A DNA stretch of 9,793 nucleotides from JBOGXA01 sp050694175 (GTDB taxonomy: Bacteria > Actinomycetota > CADDZG01 > WHSQ01): the NCBI GenBank assembly GCA_050694175.1, contig JBOGXA010000037.1, forward strand, positions 1 to 9,793, given 5' to 3'. Positions 1-7,166 of the stretch are shown here, piece after piece; position 1 is the first letter of the stretch, and every line of letters begins with the position of its first letter. A program made the position numbers and the translations under genes. The notes beneath the pieces are model-generated. The model did not search any database. It saw only the letters and a program-made list of their open reading frames with translations, and was not told the origin of the DNA.

Positions 1-96
1 GCGACCAAGCAGGAGATCGCCGAGCTACGCGAGGAGCTGGCGCGTCTGCGGGCTGAGCGGGCGCTCGCTTCCACGGAGGAGAGCGGCGATGGCTAA
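1..96 (+). CDS. C-terminal end of an unknown coiled-coil protein (partial)
   Basis: An open frame runs from the window edge and ends at TAA 94-96, giving 31 residues. The first 20 or so (KQEIAELREELARLRAE and on) are rich in Glu, Arg and Leu with heptad-like leucines, so this end is probably a coiled-coil helix. Its last codons contain the ATG of the next gene (89-91), an 8-base overlap that implies translational coupling in one operon. Too little is visible to name the family. The coding reading rests on the frame, the overlap and the clean stop. Confidence 0.6.
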   Translation, partial: ATKQEIAELREELARLRAERALASTEESGDG

Positions 97-1051
97 GACC
101 CCCACCAAGAAGCGGGGCGGTAATCGGCCGGCCCCGGCGCGCGGCAAGCGAGCCGGGACGCGCAGGGCCCGCAAGCCGCCGCCGTGGTACCAGCAGCCGC
201 AGGTCCGTTCATGGGGCATCGGCCTCGCTATCGCGGCTGTGGCGCTCGCGGCCCTGCTCGTCACTCGTGAATCCACGCCCGAACAGACCTCGCCCTCCAC
301 CCCGGTGGTGGGTGGCGACCTGCATTCGCTCGCCGTGGATCCCGCGGACCCATCGCGGGTGTTCATCGGCAGCCACTCGGGTGTCTCGGTATCGACCGAT
401 GCCGGCAAGGCGTGGGCGCCGATCGACTCGCTCGAGGGCGCAGACGCCATGGGGTGGGCATTCACTGACGACGCCATTCTCGGCGGCGGCCATCCCGGCA
501 TCGAGGTGTCTACCGACGGGGGCAAGACGTTTCAGCCACGCAACGACGGGCTCCCCAACACCGACGTCCACGCCCTCGGAGCCGGAGGCGGGGTCATCTA
601 CGCGGGGTCGCCGGCGGTGGGTGTCCTCGCCTCAACCGACGAGGGTCAGTCCTGGGAGGTGCGCAGCGACGAGGTAGGCCATGCGTTCATGGGACGGATC
701 CTCGTCGATCCCGACGATCCCGAGCACCTGATCGCGCCCGACATGGAGGCCGGAGCGGCCGAAAGCAGCGACGGCGGCCGAACGTGGAAGGCGCTCGGAG
801 GCGTTCAGGGGGCGATGTGGGTGACGTGGGACCCGAGCGACACGGATCACATGATCGTCGCCACGACCGGCAGCGCGATGGAGAGCACCGATGGAGGTGG
901 CTCATGGGATGCGCTCGAAATCCCCGAGGGCGCGTCGCTGGTCGAGATGAGCCCCGACGACCCCGACGTCCTGTACGCGGCGGTGCTCGACGCACCCGAG
1001 GCACACGTCTTCGTGAGCCGCGACGGAGGCCGGACGTGGAGGCAACCATGA
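89..1051 (+). CDS. Membrane-anchored Asp-box (BNR/sialidase-like) beta-propeller protein
   Basis: 320 residues. The N-terminus is strongly basic (about residues 6-30), followed by one membrane helix (about 41-58), so the rest should lie outside the cytoplasm. Six Asp-boxes of the S-x-D-x-G-x-x-W/F type sit at 102-109, 141-148, 182-189, 226-233, 266-273 and 310-317, evenly spaced by 39-44 residues: one propeller blade each. This matches the actinobacterial and bacillar proteins usually annotated as F510_1955-family glycosylhydrolase or sialidase-like. I see no reason to assume sugar cleavage; Asp-boxes are structural, and a binding or scaffold role is as likely. GGAGGAG at 75-81 lies 7 bases before the ATG. 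Its stop overlaps the next start in ATGA at 1048-1051. Confidence 0.88.
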   Translation: MAKTPTKKRGGNRPAPARGKRAGTRRARKPPPWYQQPQVRSWGIGLAIAAVALAALLVTRESTPEQTSPSTPVVGGDLHSLAVDPADPSRVFIGSHSGVSVSTDAGKAWAPIDSLEGADAMGWAFTDDAILGGGHPGIEVSTDGGKTFQPRNDGLPNTDVHALGAGGGVIYAGSPAVGVLASTDEGQSWEVRSDEVGHAFMGRILVDPDDPEHLIAPDMEAGAAESSDGGRTWKALGGVQGAMWVTWDPSDTDHMIVATTGSAMESTDGGGSWDALEIPEGASLVEMSPDDPDVLYAAVLDAPEAHVFVSRDGGRTWRQP

Positions 1052-1308
1052 GGATGGCTCAGCGGGAGCGCGCTCGATCGGGCCCGAGGTTCCAGCTCCG
1101 CCGCGCGCGGAATGGACGGCGGATATGGCGAGCGCGGGTTGCGTGGGGCGTCGCCATCGTGGGGGCGGCACTGTTCGTGGCGGGCAACATCGGGGCGAGG
1201 GCGGGCATCACCATCCTGCCCTTCGACCCCCACCACGTCTACGCCCAGTTCGGCGGCGCGGCGCTGGCGATCATCGGGTTGGTATGGGCGACCGGCGATA
1301 GGAGGTGA
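1048..1308 (+). CDS. Small two-helix membrane protein, function unknown
   Basis: 86 residues starting at the ATG that overlaps the previous stop as ATGA (1048-1051). A basic N-terminus (about residues 5-31, many Arg) precedes a hydrophobic helix at about 32-50, a short loop ending in FDPHHVYAQ, and a second helix at about 65-82. The paired His in the loop, between two membrane helices, could be a metal or haem contact, but this is only a guess. No family recognised. It sits directly before ccdA, and the Shine-Dalgarno sequence of ccdA overlaps its last codons, so it is very probably translated as part of the operon. Confidence 0.72.
   Translation: MRMAQRERARSGPRFQLRRARNGRRIWRARVAWGVAIVGAALFVAGNIGARAGITILPFDPHHVYAQFGGAALAIIGLVWATGDRR
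1301..1307 (+). promoter_or_regulatory. Ribosome binding site for the ccdA-like gene
   Basis: GGAGGTG at 1301-1307 lies 11 bases upstream of ATG 1319 and runs into the stop codon of the preceding gene. It supports ATG 1319 as the CcdA start: the protein then begins MPIAVALIAG directly before the first membrane helix, as in the family. Longer upstream readings of this frame are shadow sequence. Confidence 0.7.
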
Positions 1309-1318
1309 TGGCGCGACC

Positions 1319-2242
1319 ATGCCGATTGCGGTCGCTCTGATAGCGGGAAGCCTGGCGGGGATCAACCCTTGTGGATTCCCCTTGCTCCCCGCGTTTTTGT
1401 CTTTCTACGTCGGGGCGGACGAGAGCGAACTTCCCAAAGCGGGGTCGCGCGTCGCACAGGGTCTTGCGGTCGGGGGCCTCGTCACCACGGGTTTTCTCGG
1501 TGTGTTCGCGCTCATCGCGATCCCGATCTCCTACGGCGCCACCGAGATCACCCGGGCGGTGCCGTGGGCCGGTCTGGCGGTCGGAGCGGCGATGGCGGCC
1601 GCCGGCATCGTCGCGTTATCGGGCCGGCACATCGGATACCAACTGCGCCGCCCCATCCCGCTGCGGCGCGACCGTAGTGGCAGAACGATGATCGTCTTCG
1701 GCGCGGCCTACGCGGTGTGCTCGCTGGGATGCACGCTGCCCGTGTTCCTGGCGCTCGTCGGGGTGTCGCTCGCCACCGCGAGCGCGGCCGAATCGCTGGT
1801 CGTGTTCGGCTTCTATGGCCTCGGCATGGCCACCACCCTGATGGCGCTCACGGTGGCCGCGGCGCTGGCGCGCGATGGCCTGGCGCGCAACCTCAAGCGC
1901 CTGCTGCCCTACATGGGACGCATCGCCGGAGGGCTCCTGCTCGTTTCCGGCGCCTACCTCTTCTATTACTGGGGCCGGGTGCTGTGGGGACCTGCGGACG
2001 CCTTATCGACCGACCCGTTGCTGACGGTGGTGTCGCGCTTTTCGAACTGGATCCAGCGGACCGCGGGCTCGGGGGGAGGGCGATCCCTGGTGCTGGTGGC
2101 GGGGGCCGTCGTGGCGGTCGCCATCGTCGCGTCGCTGTGGCAGTGGACCGGCAGGCGGGAGCGAGGCCATGAGGACGGCATCGATCCGGCGATCTCCTCG
2201 CCCAAGGCGGGCGATCGGCCATCGGGACGAGAGGCGATCTAG
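1319..2242 (+). CDS. ccdA: CcdA/DsbD-type transmembrane thiol-disulfide (electron) transporter
   Basis: 307 residues, strongly hydrophobic. The hallmark INPCGFPLLPAFLSFYVG is at about residues 15-32, with the first redox cysteine at 18. The partner motif CSLGCTLPVFLALVG has cysteines at 134 and 138, of which 138 fits the conserved position in transmembrane helix 4. CcdA proteins take electrons from cytoplasmic thioredoxin and pass them by disulfide exchange to periplasmic or extracellular thioredoxin-like proteins, for example for cytochrome c maturation or metal-stress repair. Beyond the usual six helices there is an extra C-terminal helix (about 257-275) and a charged tail. It ends at TAG 2240-2242, directly followed by the GTG start of the TlpA-like frame, its likely redox partner. 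Confidence 0.92.
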   Translation: MPIAVALIAGSLAGINPCGFPLLPAFLSFYVGADESELPKAGSRVAQGLAVGGLVTTGFLGVFALIAIPISYGATEITRAVPWAGLAVGAAMAAAGIVALSGRHIGYQLRRPIPLRRDRSGRTMIVFGAAYAVCSLGCTLPVFLALVGVSLATASAAESLVVFGFYGLGMATTLMALTVAAALARDGLARNLKRLLPYMGRIAGGLLLVSGAYLFYYWGRVLWGPADALSTDPLLTVVSRFSNWIQRTAGSGGGRSLVLVAGAVVAVAIVASLWQWTGRRERGHEDGIDPAISSPKAGDRPSGREAI

Positions 2243-2847
2243 GTGGCTCCGATCGACGATCTCGAGCGCGCGCCGCGAACGAGACCTCGTCTTTTCCGCT
2301 TGGTGATCGTGCTCGCCCCGGCTGTGCTCTTTGTCGGCCTGTTGTGGTTCGCGCTGATGCGCTCCGGGTCACAGGCGACGGTGGGCGAGACCGCTCCCGA
2401 GTTCGAGCTGCCGACCCTGTCCGGCGACACATTGTCGAGCGAGGACCTCAAGGGCCATCCCGTGGTCGTCAACTTCTGGGCGTCGTGGTGTCTGCCGTGC
2501 CGGGAGGAAGCCCCGCTTCTCGCACGTGGCGCCAATACCGCGACGAAGGCGTCATCTTCTTGGGCGTCAACATCAAGGACGCCGAAAGCGATGCCAAGGC
2601 GTTCGTCGAGGAGTTCGACATCACCTATCCCATGGTCCGAGATCTCGACCAGGAGCTGACCCGGGCGTTCGGCGTGCGCGGGCTCCCGGAGACGTTCTTC
2701 GTCGACCACGAGTGGCGCTTCGTCGGGACCGAATCGGGCGCCGAGAGGGGACAGCAGCAGGGGACGGTGATCCTCGGGGCCATCACCGAGGGCCAGCTGC
2801 TGACCAACGTCGACATCCTCGTGCGACGCGCGGCGGGATCGCGTTGA
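2243..2847 (+). pseudogene. TlpA/ResA-like membrane-anchored thioredoxin, broken by a frameshift
   Basis: Start GTG 2243 abuts the ccdA stop. The first frame gives a membrane anchor (about residues 17-38), the AhpC/TlpA-type entry (VGETAPEFELPTLSG) and the active site NFWASWCLPCREEAPLL with Cys 83 and 86. After about 2520 this frame turns into nonsense. The protein resumes in another frame at 2521 (RTWRQYRDEGVIFLGVNI) and runs through the cis-Pro region GVRGLPETFFVD to TGA 2845-2847. Joined, the two parts form a complete family member of about 200 residues. Restoring the frame needs one added base or a lost 4-base stretch near 2518-2521; family spacing, with one residue usually between PLL and R-T-W, favours four. 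No slippery heptamer is visible, so programmed shifting is unlikely. True mutation or assembly error both fit. Confidence 0.85.
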
Positions 2848-2853
2848 CGTGCC

Positions 2854-2864
2854 GGAGGAGGTGA
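2854..2864 (+). promoter_or_regulatory. Strong ribosome binding site before the SHOCT gene
   Basis: GGAGGAGGTGA lies 7 bases upstream of ATG 2872, in the 24-base gap after the TlpA stop. It is one of the strongest Shine-Dalgarno sequences in the window and sits after the frameshifted gene, so the downstream genes can be translated without coupling to the broken reading frame. Confidence 0.7.
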
Positions 2865-2871
2865 ACGACCG

Positions 2872-3126
2872 ATGAGTTGTTGCGGTGGAGGGATGTGGAT
2901 GATGTGGCTGTGGCCCATCCTGCTCGTGGCGCTGCTCGTGGTCGGCGTGGTCGTGGCTCGGCGGCTGTGGAGTGGCTCCGGACCCGAGCAGCAATCGTCG
3001 CGAAGTGGCGGTCGTCCCGCCTTGGAGGTGTTGGAGGAGCGCTACGCCCGTGGCGAGATCGACCGTGACGAGTTCGAGCGGCGCCGAGAGGCTCTTTCGT
3101 CACACGCCGGCAATCGAAGGAGATGA
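2872..3126 (+). CDS. Small SHOCT-domain membrane protein with Cys/Met/Trp-rich N-terminus
   Basis: 84 residues in three parts: a patch MSCCGGGMWMMWLWP at the N-terminus, a membrane helix (about 13-30), and a C-terminal SHOCT domain (about 49-75; LEVLEERYARGEIDRDEFE). SHOCT is a short helical oligomerisation motif common in small bacterial membrane proteins. The CC and Met residues could bind soft metal such as copper, which would suit the neighbours, but that is inferred from composition only. The SHOCT part is almost the same as the one ending the cytochrome c at 4527-5132. Its stop overlaps the next ATG as ATGA (3123-3126). Confidence 0.85.
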   Translation: MSCCGGGMWMMWLWPILLVALLVVGVVVARRLWSGSGPEQQSSRSGGRPALEVLEERYARGEIDRDEFERRREALSSHAGNRRR

Positions 3127-3542
3127 CGCGTGTGCTCGTTGCCGCCGGTGGGCTCCTGATGGTTTGGAGCCTCGCATGCTCGCCGTCGCCCGAGGAGATC
3201 CCGGAGACGATCGAGATGCGCGGCGAGCGGGTGCGCGTGACGGAGTTGCACGGCGTCGTCGATGCCCTGTGCGAGGCCCACGAGGCAGCTCCGCGCGATC
3301 CGGAGCAGGCTCGCATGATCTTCTTCGATCGCGCTCACGACCCCCTTCACGACATCGCCGCCGCGGCCCAAGAGGTCGATCGCTCGAGCGCGGCGCGCCT
3401 GCTCGAGGCCAAGCAGGCCGTCGAGGCCGACTTCGAACGGATGCAGGGACCCGACCTCGCGTCGGATCTGGAAAGGCTCGTCGCCGCAACCAGGGCCGGG
3501 CTGATGGAGCTGTCGGTGTCGGTTCCGGGATGCGATGGCTGA
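3123..3542 (+). CDS. Small lipoprotein with two extra cysteines, function unknown
   Basis: 139 residues. The N-terminus MTRVLVAAGGLLMVWSLAC is a lipoprotein signal with lipobox Cys 19, so the protein is anchored on the outer face of the membrane. The mature part is acidic and mostly helical. It has Cys 50 (DALCEAHEA) and Cys 137 three residues from the end (VPGCDG), which could form a disulfide, and FFDRAHDPLHD (His 72, His 76), which could bind metal or haem. I do not recognise the family. AAGGAG at 3117-3122 abuts ATG 3123; GTG 3132 has better spacing (9 bases) but would leave the signal peptide without its Arg, so I keep ATG 3123. It overlaps both neighbours. Confidence 0.8.
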   Translation: MTRVLVAAGGLLMVWSLACSPSPEEIPETIEMRGERVRVTELHGVVDALCEAHEAAPRDPEQARMIFFDRAHDPLHDIAAAAQEVDRSSAARLLEAKQAVEADFERMQGPDLASDLERLVAATRAGLMELSVSVPGCDG

Positions 3543-4530
3543 GATGAAGGAGTGTGCAAGAAGAATGCTGAGGGGAAGCGCTTTGCTCGCAGTCGTGGCG
3601 CTGCTGACCGTCTCGTGCTCGGGCGACGTCGACTCGCCCACAGCCAAGACCGATCCGAGCGAGGTGCTGCACGGGGAGGTCGCGAGCTACGACCTCGCCG
3701 CGGGAAACGCCTCGCGCTTCACGGTCGGCTTGTTCACCGGGGACGAGCTGTTCGTTTCGTTCGGGACGGTGGAGCTCGAGTTCTTCTACCTCGGCGAGAA
3801 AGGCGCAGCCGGGGAGCCCGAACCGGGGCCGAGCGCCGTCGGAAGCTTCCTGCTCGTGCCCGGAACCGATCCCGAGACCATCCCCGAGCATCCCGTCGCG
3901 GCGCCCGCGTCGAGGGGACGGGGGGTGTACGCAGCCGAGGCCAGCTTCGATCGGGCGGGGTTCTGGGAGGTCGAGGTGACCGCGGATATCGAGGGTCGCG
4001 GCGTGCGTTCGGCGACCGCCGCCTTTCAGGTCCTTCCCGAGCATCGGGTGCCCGCGCCGGGTGAGCGCGCCATCCCGAGCGACAACCTCACCGCGAGATC
4101 CAGGGACGCGCCGACCGCCGCCATCGACTCGCGCGCTCGGGGAGGAGAGAAGATCCCCGACCCCGAGCTGCACGAAGAAACGATCGCGGAGGCGATGCGC
4201 CGCGGCCGCCCCGCGTTGGTCGTGTTCTCCACGCCCGTCTACTGCGTCAGTCGCTTCTGCGGGCCGATCACCGACATGGTCGAGGAGCTCGCCCACGAAT
4301 ACTCCGACCGTGCCGAGTTCATCCACGTCGAGATCTGGCGCAACTTCGAAAAGAGCGTCATCAACGAGGCGGCCGCCGACTGGCTGCTGCGCGACAACGA
4401 TCTCCGAGAGCCGTGGGTGTTCTTGATCGGATCCGACGGGCGCATCGTGGCGCGGTGGGACAACGTCGCGACCAGAGGAGAGATCGAGCCACTGCTCAAG
4501 CGGCAGCCGCGAACGGGATCGAGCTCGTGA
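3535..4530 (+). CDS. Lipoprotein with C-terminal thioredoxin-like CX4C domain
   Basis: 331 residues from ATG 3535, which overlaps the previous stop. ATG 3565, with AAGGAG at 3547-3552, would give a compact signal peptide and is a serious alternative. The lipobox TVSCSG has its Cys at 28. Residues about 45-165 form a beta-rich, Ig-like extracellular domain without cysteines. Residues about 205-325 look like a thioredoxin fold: strand VVFSTP, then YCVSRFCGP with Cys 237 and 242 in place of the usual CxxC, helix, and a strand after Pro 293 (EPWVFLIGSDGRIVARW), a possible cis-Pro position. The spacing C-x4-C is unusual, so oxidoreductase activity is likely but not assured; metal delivery in the manner of Sco proteins is another option. 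It may be a partner of CcdA, especially as the TlpA gene is broken. Confidence 0.85.
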   Translation: MAEMKECARRMLRGSALLAVVALLTVSCSGDVDSPTAKTDPSEVLHGEVASYDLAAGNASRFTVGLFTGDELFVSFGTVELEFFYLGEKGAAGEPEPGPSAVGSFLLVPGTDPETIPEHPVAAPASRGRGVYAAEASFDRAGFWEVEVTADIEGRGVRSATAAFQVLPEHRVPAPGERAIPSDNLTARSRDAPTAAIDSRARGGEKIPDPELHEETIAEAMRRGRPALVVFSTPVYCVSRFCGPITDMVEELAHEYSDRAEFIHVEIWRNFEKSVINEAAADWLLRDNDLREPWVFLIGSDGRIVARWDNVATRGEIEPLLKRQPRTGSSS

Positions 4531-5132
4531 CGCGGCGAACGATCGCAACGCTTCTCTGGATGGGCATGGCGGTCGCGGTCGTCTTCACCCCGTCTGCTGC
4601 GGCGCAGGAGCAGGGGGATCCGCAGCGAGGCAGAGAGGTCTTCGAGCAGAACTGTGCGATGTGCCATGGATCGGACGCGTCCGGGATGATGGGCATGCAT
4701 CCGTCGCTGCGCGGCGCGATCGAGCGGCTATCGCGCGACGGCGTCGAGGTCACGATCCGCAACGGTCGGGAAGTGATGCCCCCCATGCCGGCATTCGAAG
4801 GCCGTCTCTCCGACGACGACATCTCCGACGTGATCGCCTATCTCGACACGTTGCCCGCCGGCCCGCGCAACTTCGGACCGGGTGCCGGGATGATGGACGG
4901 GATGGGCGACATGATGGGCGGCTCGGGTATGGGATCGAGCTGGGTCCCGTGGGTCCTCGTCGGGGTTCTGACGATCGCGCTGATCGGAACGTCCCTCGCG
5001 CTGATCGTGCGTTCGAGGGCCGGAGGGGATGGTCGCCGATCCCGGGCCCTCGACATCCTCGAGGAGCGCTACGCGCGCGGTGACATCGATCATGAAGAGT
5101 TCGAGGAGCGCCGGAGGGCGCTCACCTCCTAG
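4527..5132 (+). CDS. Membrane-anchored cytochrome c with Met-rich linker and C-terminal SHOCT domain
   Basis: 201 residues from GTG 4527, which overlaps the previous stop as GTGA. Residues 1-26 are a signal peptide ending near AAA|QEQ. The haem site is CAMCH at 43-47. Axial Met candidates lie in REVMPPMPAF (Met 84 or 87), followed by the usual helix DDISDVIAYLDTL, so this is a class I monohaem cytochrome facing outward. A Gly/Met-rich linker (about 118-135, MMDGMGDMMGGSGMG) leads to a membrane helix (about 140-160) and a cytoplasmic SHOCT domain (about 172-198). Methionine-rich stretches often bind Cu(I) or Ag(I), so copper contact is plausible. The combination of cytochrome, membrane anchor and SHOCT is unusual to me. 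It probably passes electrons to or from a membrane oxidase or a copper site. Confidence 0.9.
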   Translation: MTRRTIATLLWMGMAVAVVFTPSAAAQEQGDPQRGREVFEQNCAMCHGSDASGMMGMHPSLRGAIERLSRDGVEVTIRNGREVMPPMPAFEGRLSDDDISDVIAYLDTLPAGPRNFGPGAGMMDGMGDMMGGSGMGSSWVPWVLVGVLTIALIGTSLALIVRSRAGGDGRRSRALDILEERYARGDIDHEEFEERRRALTS

Positions 5133-7149
5133 ACGCCTGGTGTTGGGTCGGAGCCTGCTCCTGTCGCTTGCGGCCGCGGCTTTGGCCATCGCCGCCGCAT
5201 CTCCGGCTTGGGCGCATGCGGAGCTGGTGCAAGCCTCGCCCGCGCCGGGATCGGGTCTTCCGCAGGCGCCGGGGGCGGTCGTGGTCCGGTTCAACGAGCC
5301 GCTCAACCACAGGCTCAGCGCCATCGAGATCCTCGATCCTTCGGGGCGCGACGTTGGCGAGGGGACGACGCTCCCCGTGGAGGGCGATCCGCAGGCGATG
5401 AAGCGCCGCCTGGGACTGTTGAGCCCGGGCGTCTACACCGTCGAATGGACCACGGTGTCGACCGTCGACGGTCACACCCTGCACGGCAGCTACAACTTCG
5501 GCATCGGGACGTCGGCGTCGGCCAACGAGTCGGTCCGGGCCAGCCCCATCGATTCCGAGGGGTGGCTGGGGCTCATAGGCCGATTCGTCGCGCTCGTCGG
5601 CCTCACGCTGTGGGCTGGTTCTGCGTTGCTGTCCAGGGTGGCTGTCCGGGCCAAGGTGCCGAGCCGCAGGTCGCAGTCGCTGACTCGCCTGCTGCCCTGG
5701 CTCGCCTTTCTCGGGACCGCGACGGCAGTCATCTCCTCGGCGGTGGTTTCCTCCGGATCCATTGCGGGCGCGAGCGATGTCCTGCTCGGCGGGTCGTCGG
5801 GGCGGTGGCGAGCGATCCTTGTCACCGCGTCGCTCGTGGGGGGCATCGTCGGCCCAAGTCGTGCACGTGCCCAGCGACTGCTGGTGGCGGTGGCGCTCGT
5901 GTCGGAAGCCGCCTCGGGCCATGCGGCCTCATCGCCGGCTCCGCTGGTGGCGACGATCTCCTTCTCCGTGCATCTGCTCGCGGTGGGAACGTGGGGCTTC
6001 GCGATCGTCGCCTCGATGCTGTCGACGGAACGCCTCAGGAGCGCGCTTGCGACGTTCACGCCCTTCGCGGTCGGGGCTGCCGTTGCGGTCGCGGTCACCG
6101 GCCTCGGCAACGCGGTCCTTGAGCTAAGCGCGCCTGGGGATGCCTTCTCGACCGCGTATGGGCGGACGCTTCTGTTGAAGACCGCGGCGTTCGTCGTTAT
6201 CGCCGGGTTCGGGCTGAGCCATTATGTCCTTCGCCGCATGCCCACACCGAGCACGAGACGGTTGAAGTTCCCACTTCGGGCGGAGGCCAGCGTCACCCTG
6301 ATTGCTTTAGCACTCGCGACCGTGCTCGTGGGTTTTCCCAATCCGCCGCGCGAGACTGAGGCCGCCGAGCGTCCGGAAGAAGGGAGCTCAATCGCCGAGT
6401 TCGTCCGGCAGGATGCGGTCTCCGTTGCCCAGGGATCTGGGCCCTTCGTGGTCGGGCTGTCGCTCGCACCGGCGCGGCCGGGTCCGGTCGATTTCCGGGT
6501 CGATGTCCTGGGCGTCGAGCCGGGCGACGCGTTACGGGAAGCAGAGGTGCGCGGACTCAGTGGTTCCGGCTCCGAGCTCGAAGTGCCGCTCTCGCCGTGC
6601 GGACTCGGGTGCTTCGAGGGCAACGGGATCGTCGATGCCACCGGCGAGTGGCGGATGTCGCTTTCTATCGTCTCCAATCGGGGTCGCGTGGGGCTCAACG
6701 CGACGCTCCCTCTACCGACACCCGAAGGACGCGACGAGCTAGAGGGGGCGATCGCCGCAATGGAAGAACTCCGGTCGGCGCGCATGCGCCAGGATCTCAG
6801 CGGCAGGGTCGGGGGGCCGACGATCATCAGCCGCTACCTGTTCGAGGCACCCGACAAGATGGATATCAGGGTCAACGAGAGCCACCGCATCATCATCGGC
6901 GATACCGAGTATCGGAAAGCCGACGAGGATGATCGCTGGCGCAAATCAGACTGGCCAGGTTCACCTTTCACGTGGCCGAAGAAGTACTACCGCTCCTTCT
7001 GGAGGGACGCGACCGGGGCGCGCGTGATGGGAACCGAGAAGGTGGAAGGCGACAGATACCGGATCGTGTCGTTTGTGCGCCCGGATCTGCCGGCGTGGTT
7101 CCGGATCTGGGTGCGCGTCTCCGACGGCGTCGTCGTGCTCAAGAGATGA
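5092..7149 (+). CDS. CopC-CopD fusion copper-binding/import protein with extra C-terminal domain
   Basis: 685 residues from ATG 5092, inside the end of the cytochrome gene (41-base overlap); GTG 5140 is an alternative start. The signal peptide ends AWA|HAEL, so mature His 1 is the copper ligand of CopC. A second ligand region, STVDGHTLHG (about 124-132), is also typical of CopC. About eight membrane helices follow (about 160-425), including SGHAA and HLLAVGTWG, as in CopD/YcnJ proteins, which bind copper outside and move it inward. Residues about 426-570 are an extracytoplasmic domain with SPCGLGCF and ATGEWRMSL, as in the tails of actinobacterial CopCD. The last 105 or so are rich in beta strands and Trp, loosely like LolA/LppX carrier folds. 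It is the last intact gene of the operon. Confidence 0.92.
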   Translation: MKSSRSAGGRSPPRRLVLGRSLLLSLAAAALAIAAASPAWAHAELVQASPAPGSGLPQAPGAVVVRFNEPLNHRLSAIEILDPSGRDVGEGTTLPVEGDPQAMKRRLGLLSPGVYTVEWTTVSTVDGHTLHGSYNFGIGTSASANESVRASPIDSEGWLGLIGRFVALVGLTLWAGSALLSRVAVRAKVPSRRSQSLTRLLPWLAFLGTATAVISSAVVSSGSIAGASDVLLGGSSGRWRAILVTASLVGGIVGPSRARAQRLLVAVALVSEAASGHAASSPAPLVATISFSVHLLAVGTWGFAIVASMLSTERLRSALATFTPFAVGAAVAVAVTGLGNAVLELSAPGDAFSTAYGRTLLLKTAAFVVIAGFGLSHYVLRRMPTPSTRRLKFPLRAEASVTLIALALATVLVGFPNPPRETEAAERPEEGSSIAEFVRQDAVSVAQGSGPFVVGLSLAPARPGPVDFRVDVLGVEPGDALREAEVRGLSGSGSELEVPLSPCGLGCFEGNGIVDATGEWRMSLSIVSNRGRVGLNATLPLPTPEGRDELEGAIAAMEELRSARMRQDLSGRVGGPTIISRYLFEAPDKMDIRVNESHRIIIGDTEYRKADEDDRWRKSDWPGSPFTWPKKYYRSFWRDATGARVMGTEKVEGDRYRIVSFVRPDLPAWFRIWVRVSDGVVVLKR

Positions 7150-7166
7150 GAGCGGAGGGACACATC

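Noticed and set aside
2515..2525. Programmed ribosomal frameshifting in the TlpA gene.
   Set aside because: No X-XXY-YYZ slippery heptamer or rare-codon stop signal is visible at the switch, and family spacing suggests lost bases rather than recoding.
3100..4548. A 482-codon open frame on the minus strand opposite the lipoprotein genes.
   Set aside because: It is antisense to two genes with clear signal peptides and motifs, has low-complexity Arg/Gly/Pro-rich stretches, and shows no domain. Long antisense frames are expected in GC-rich coding DNA.
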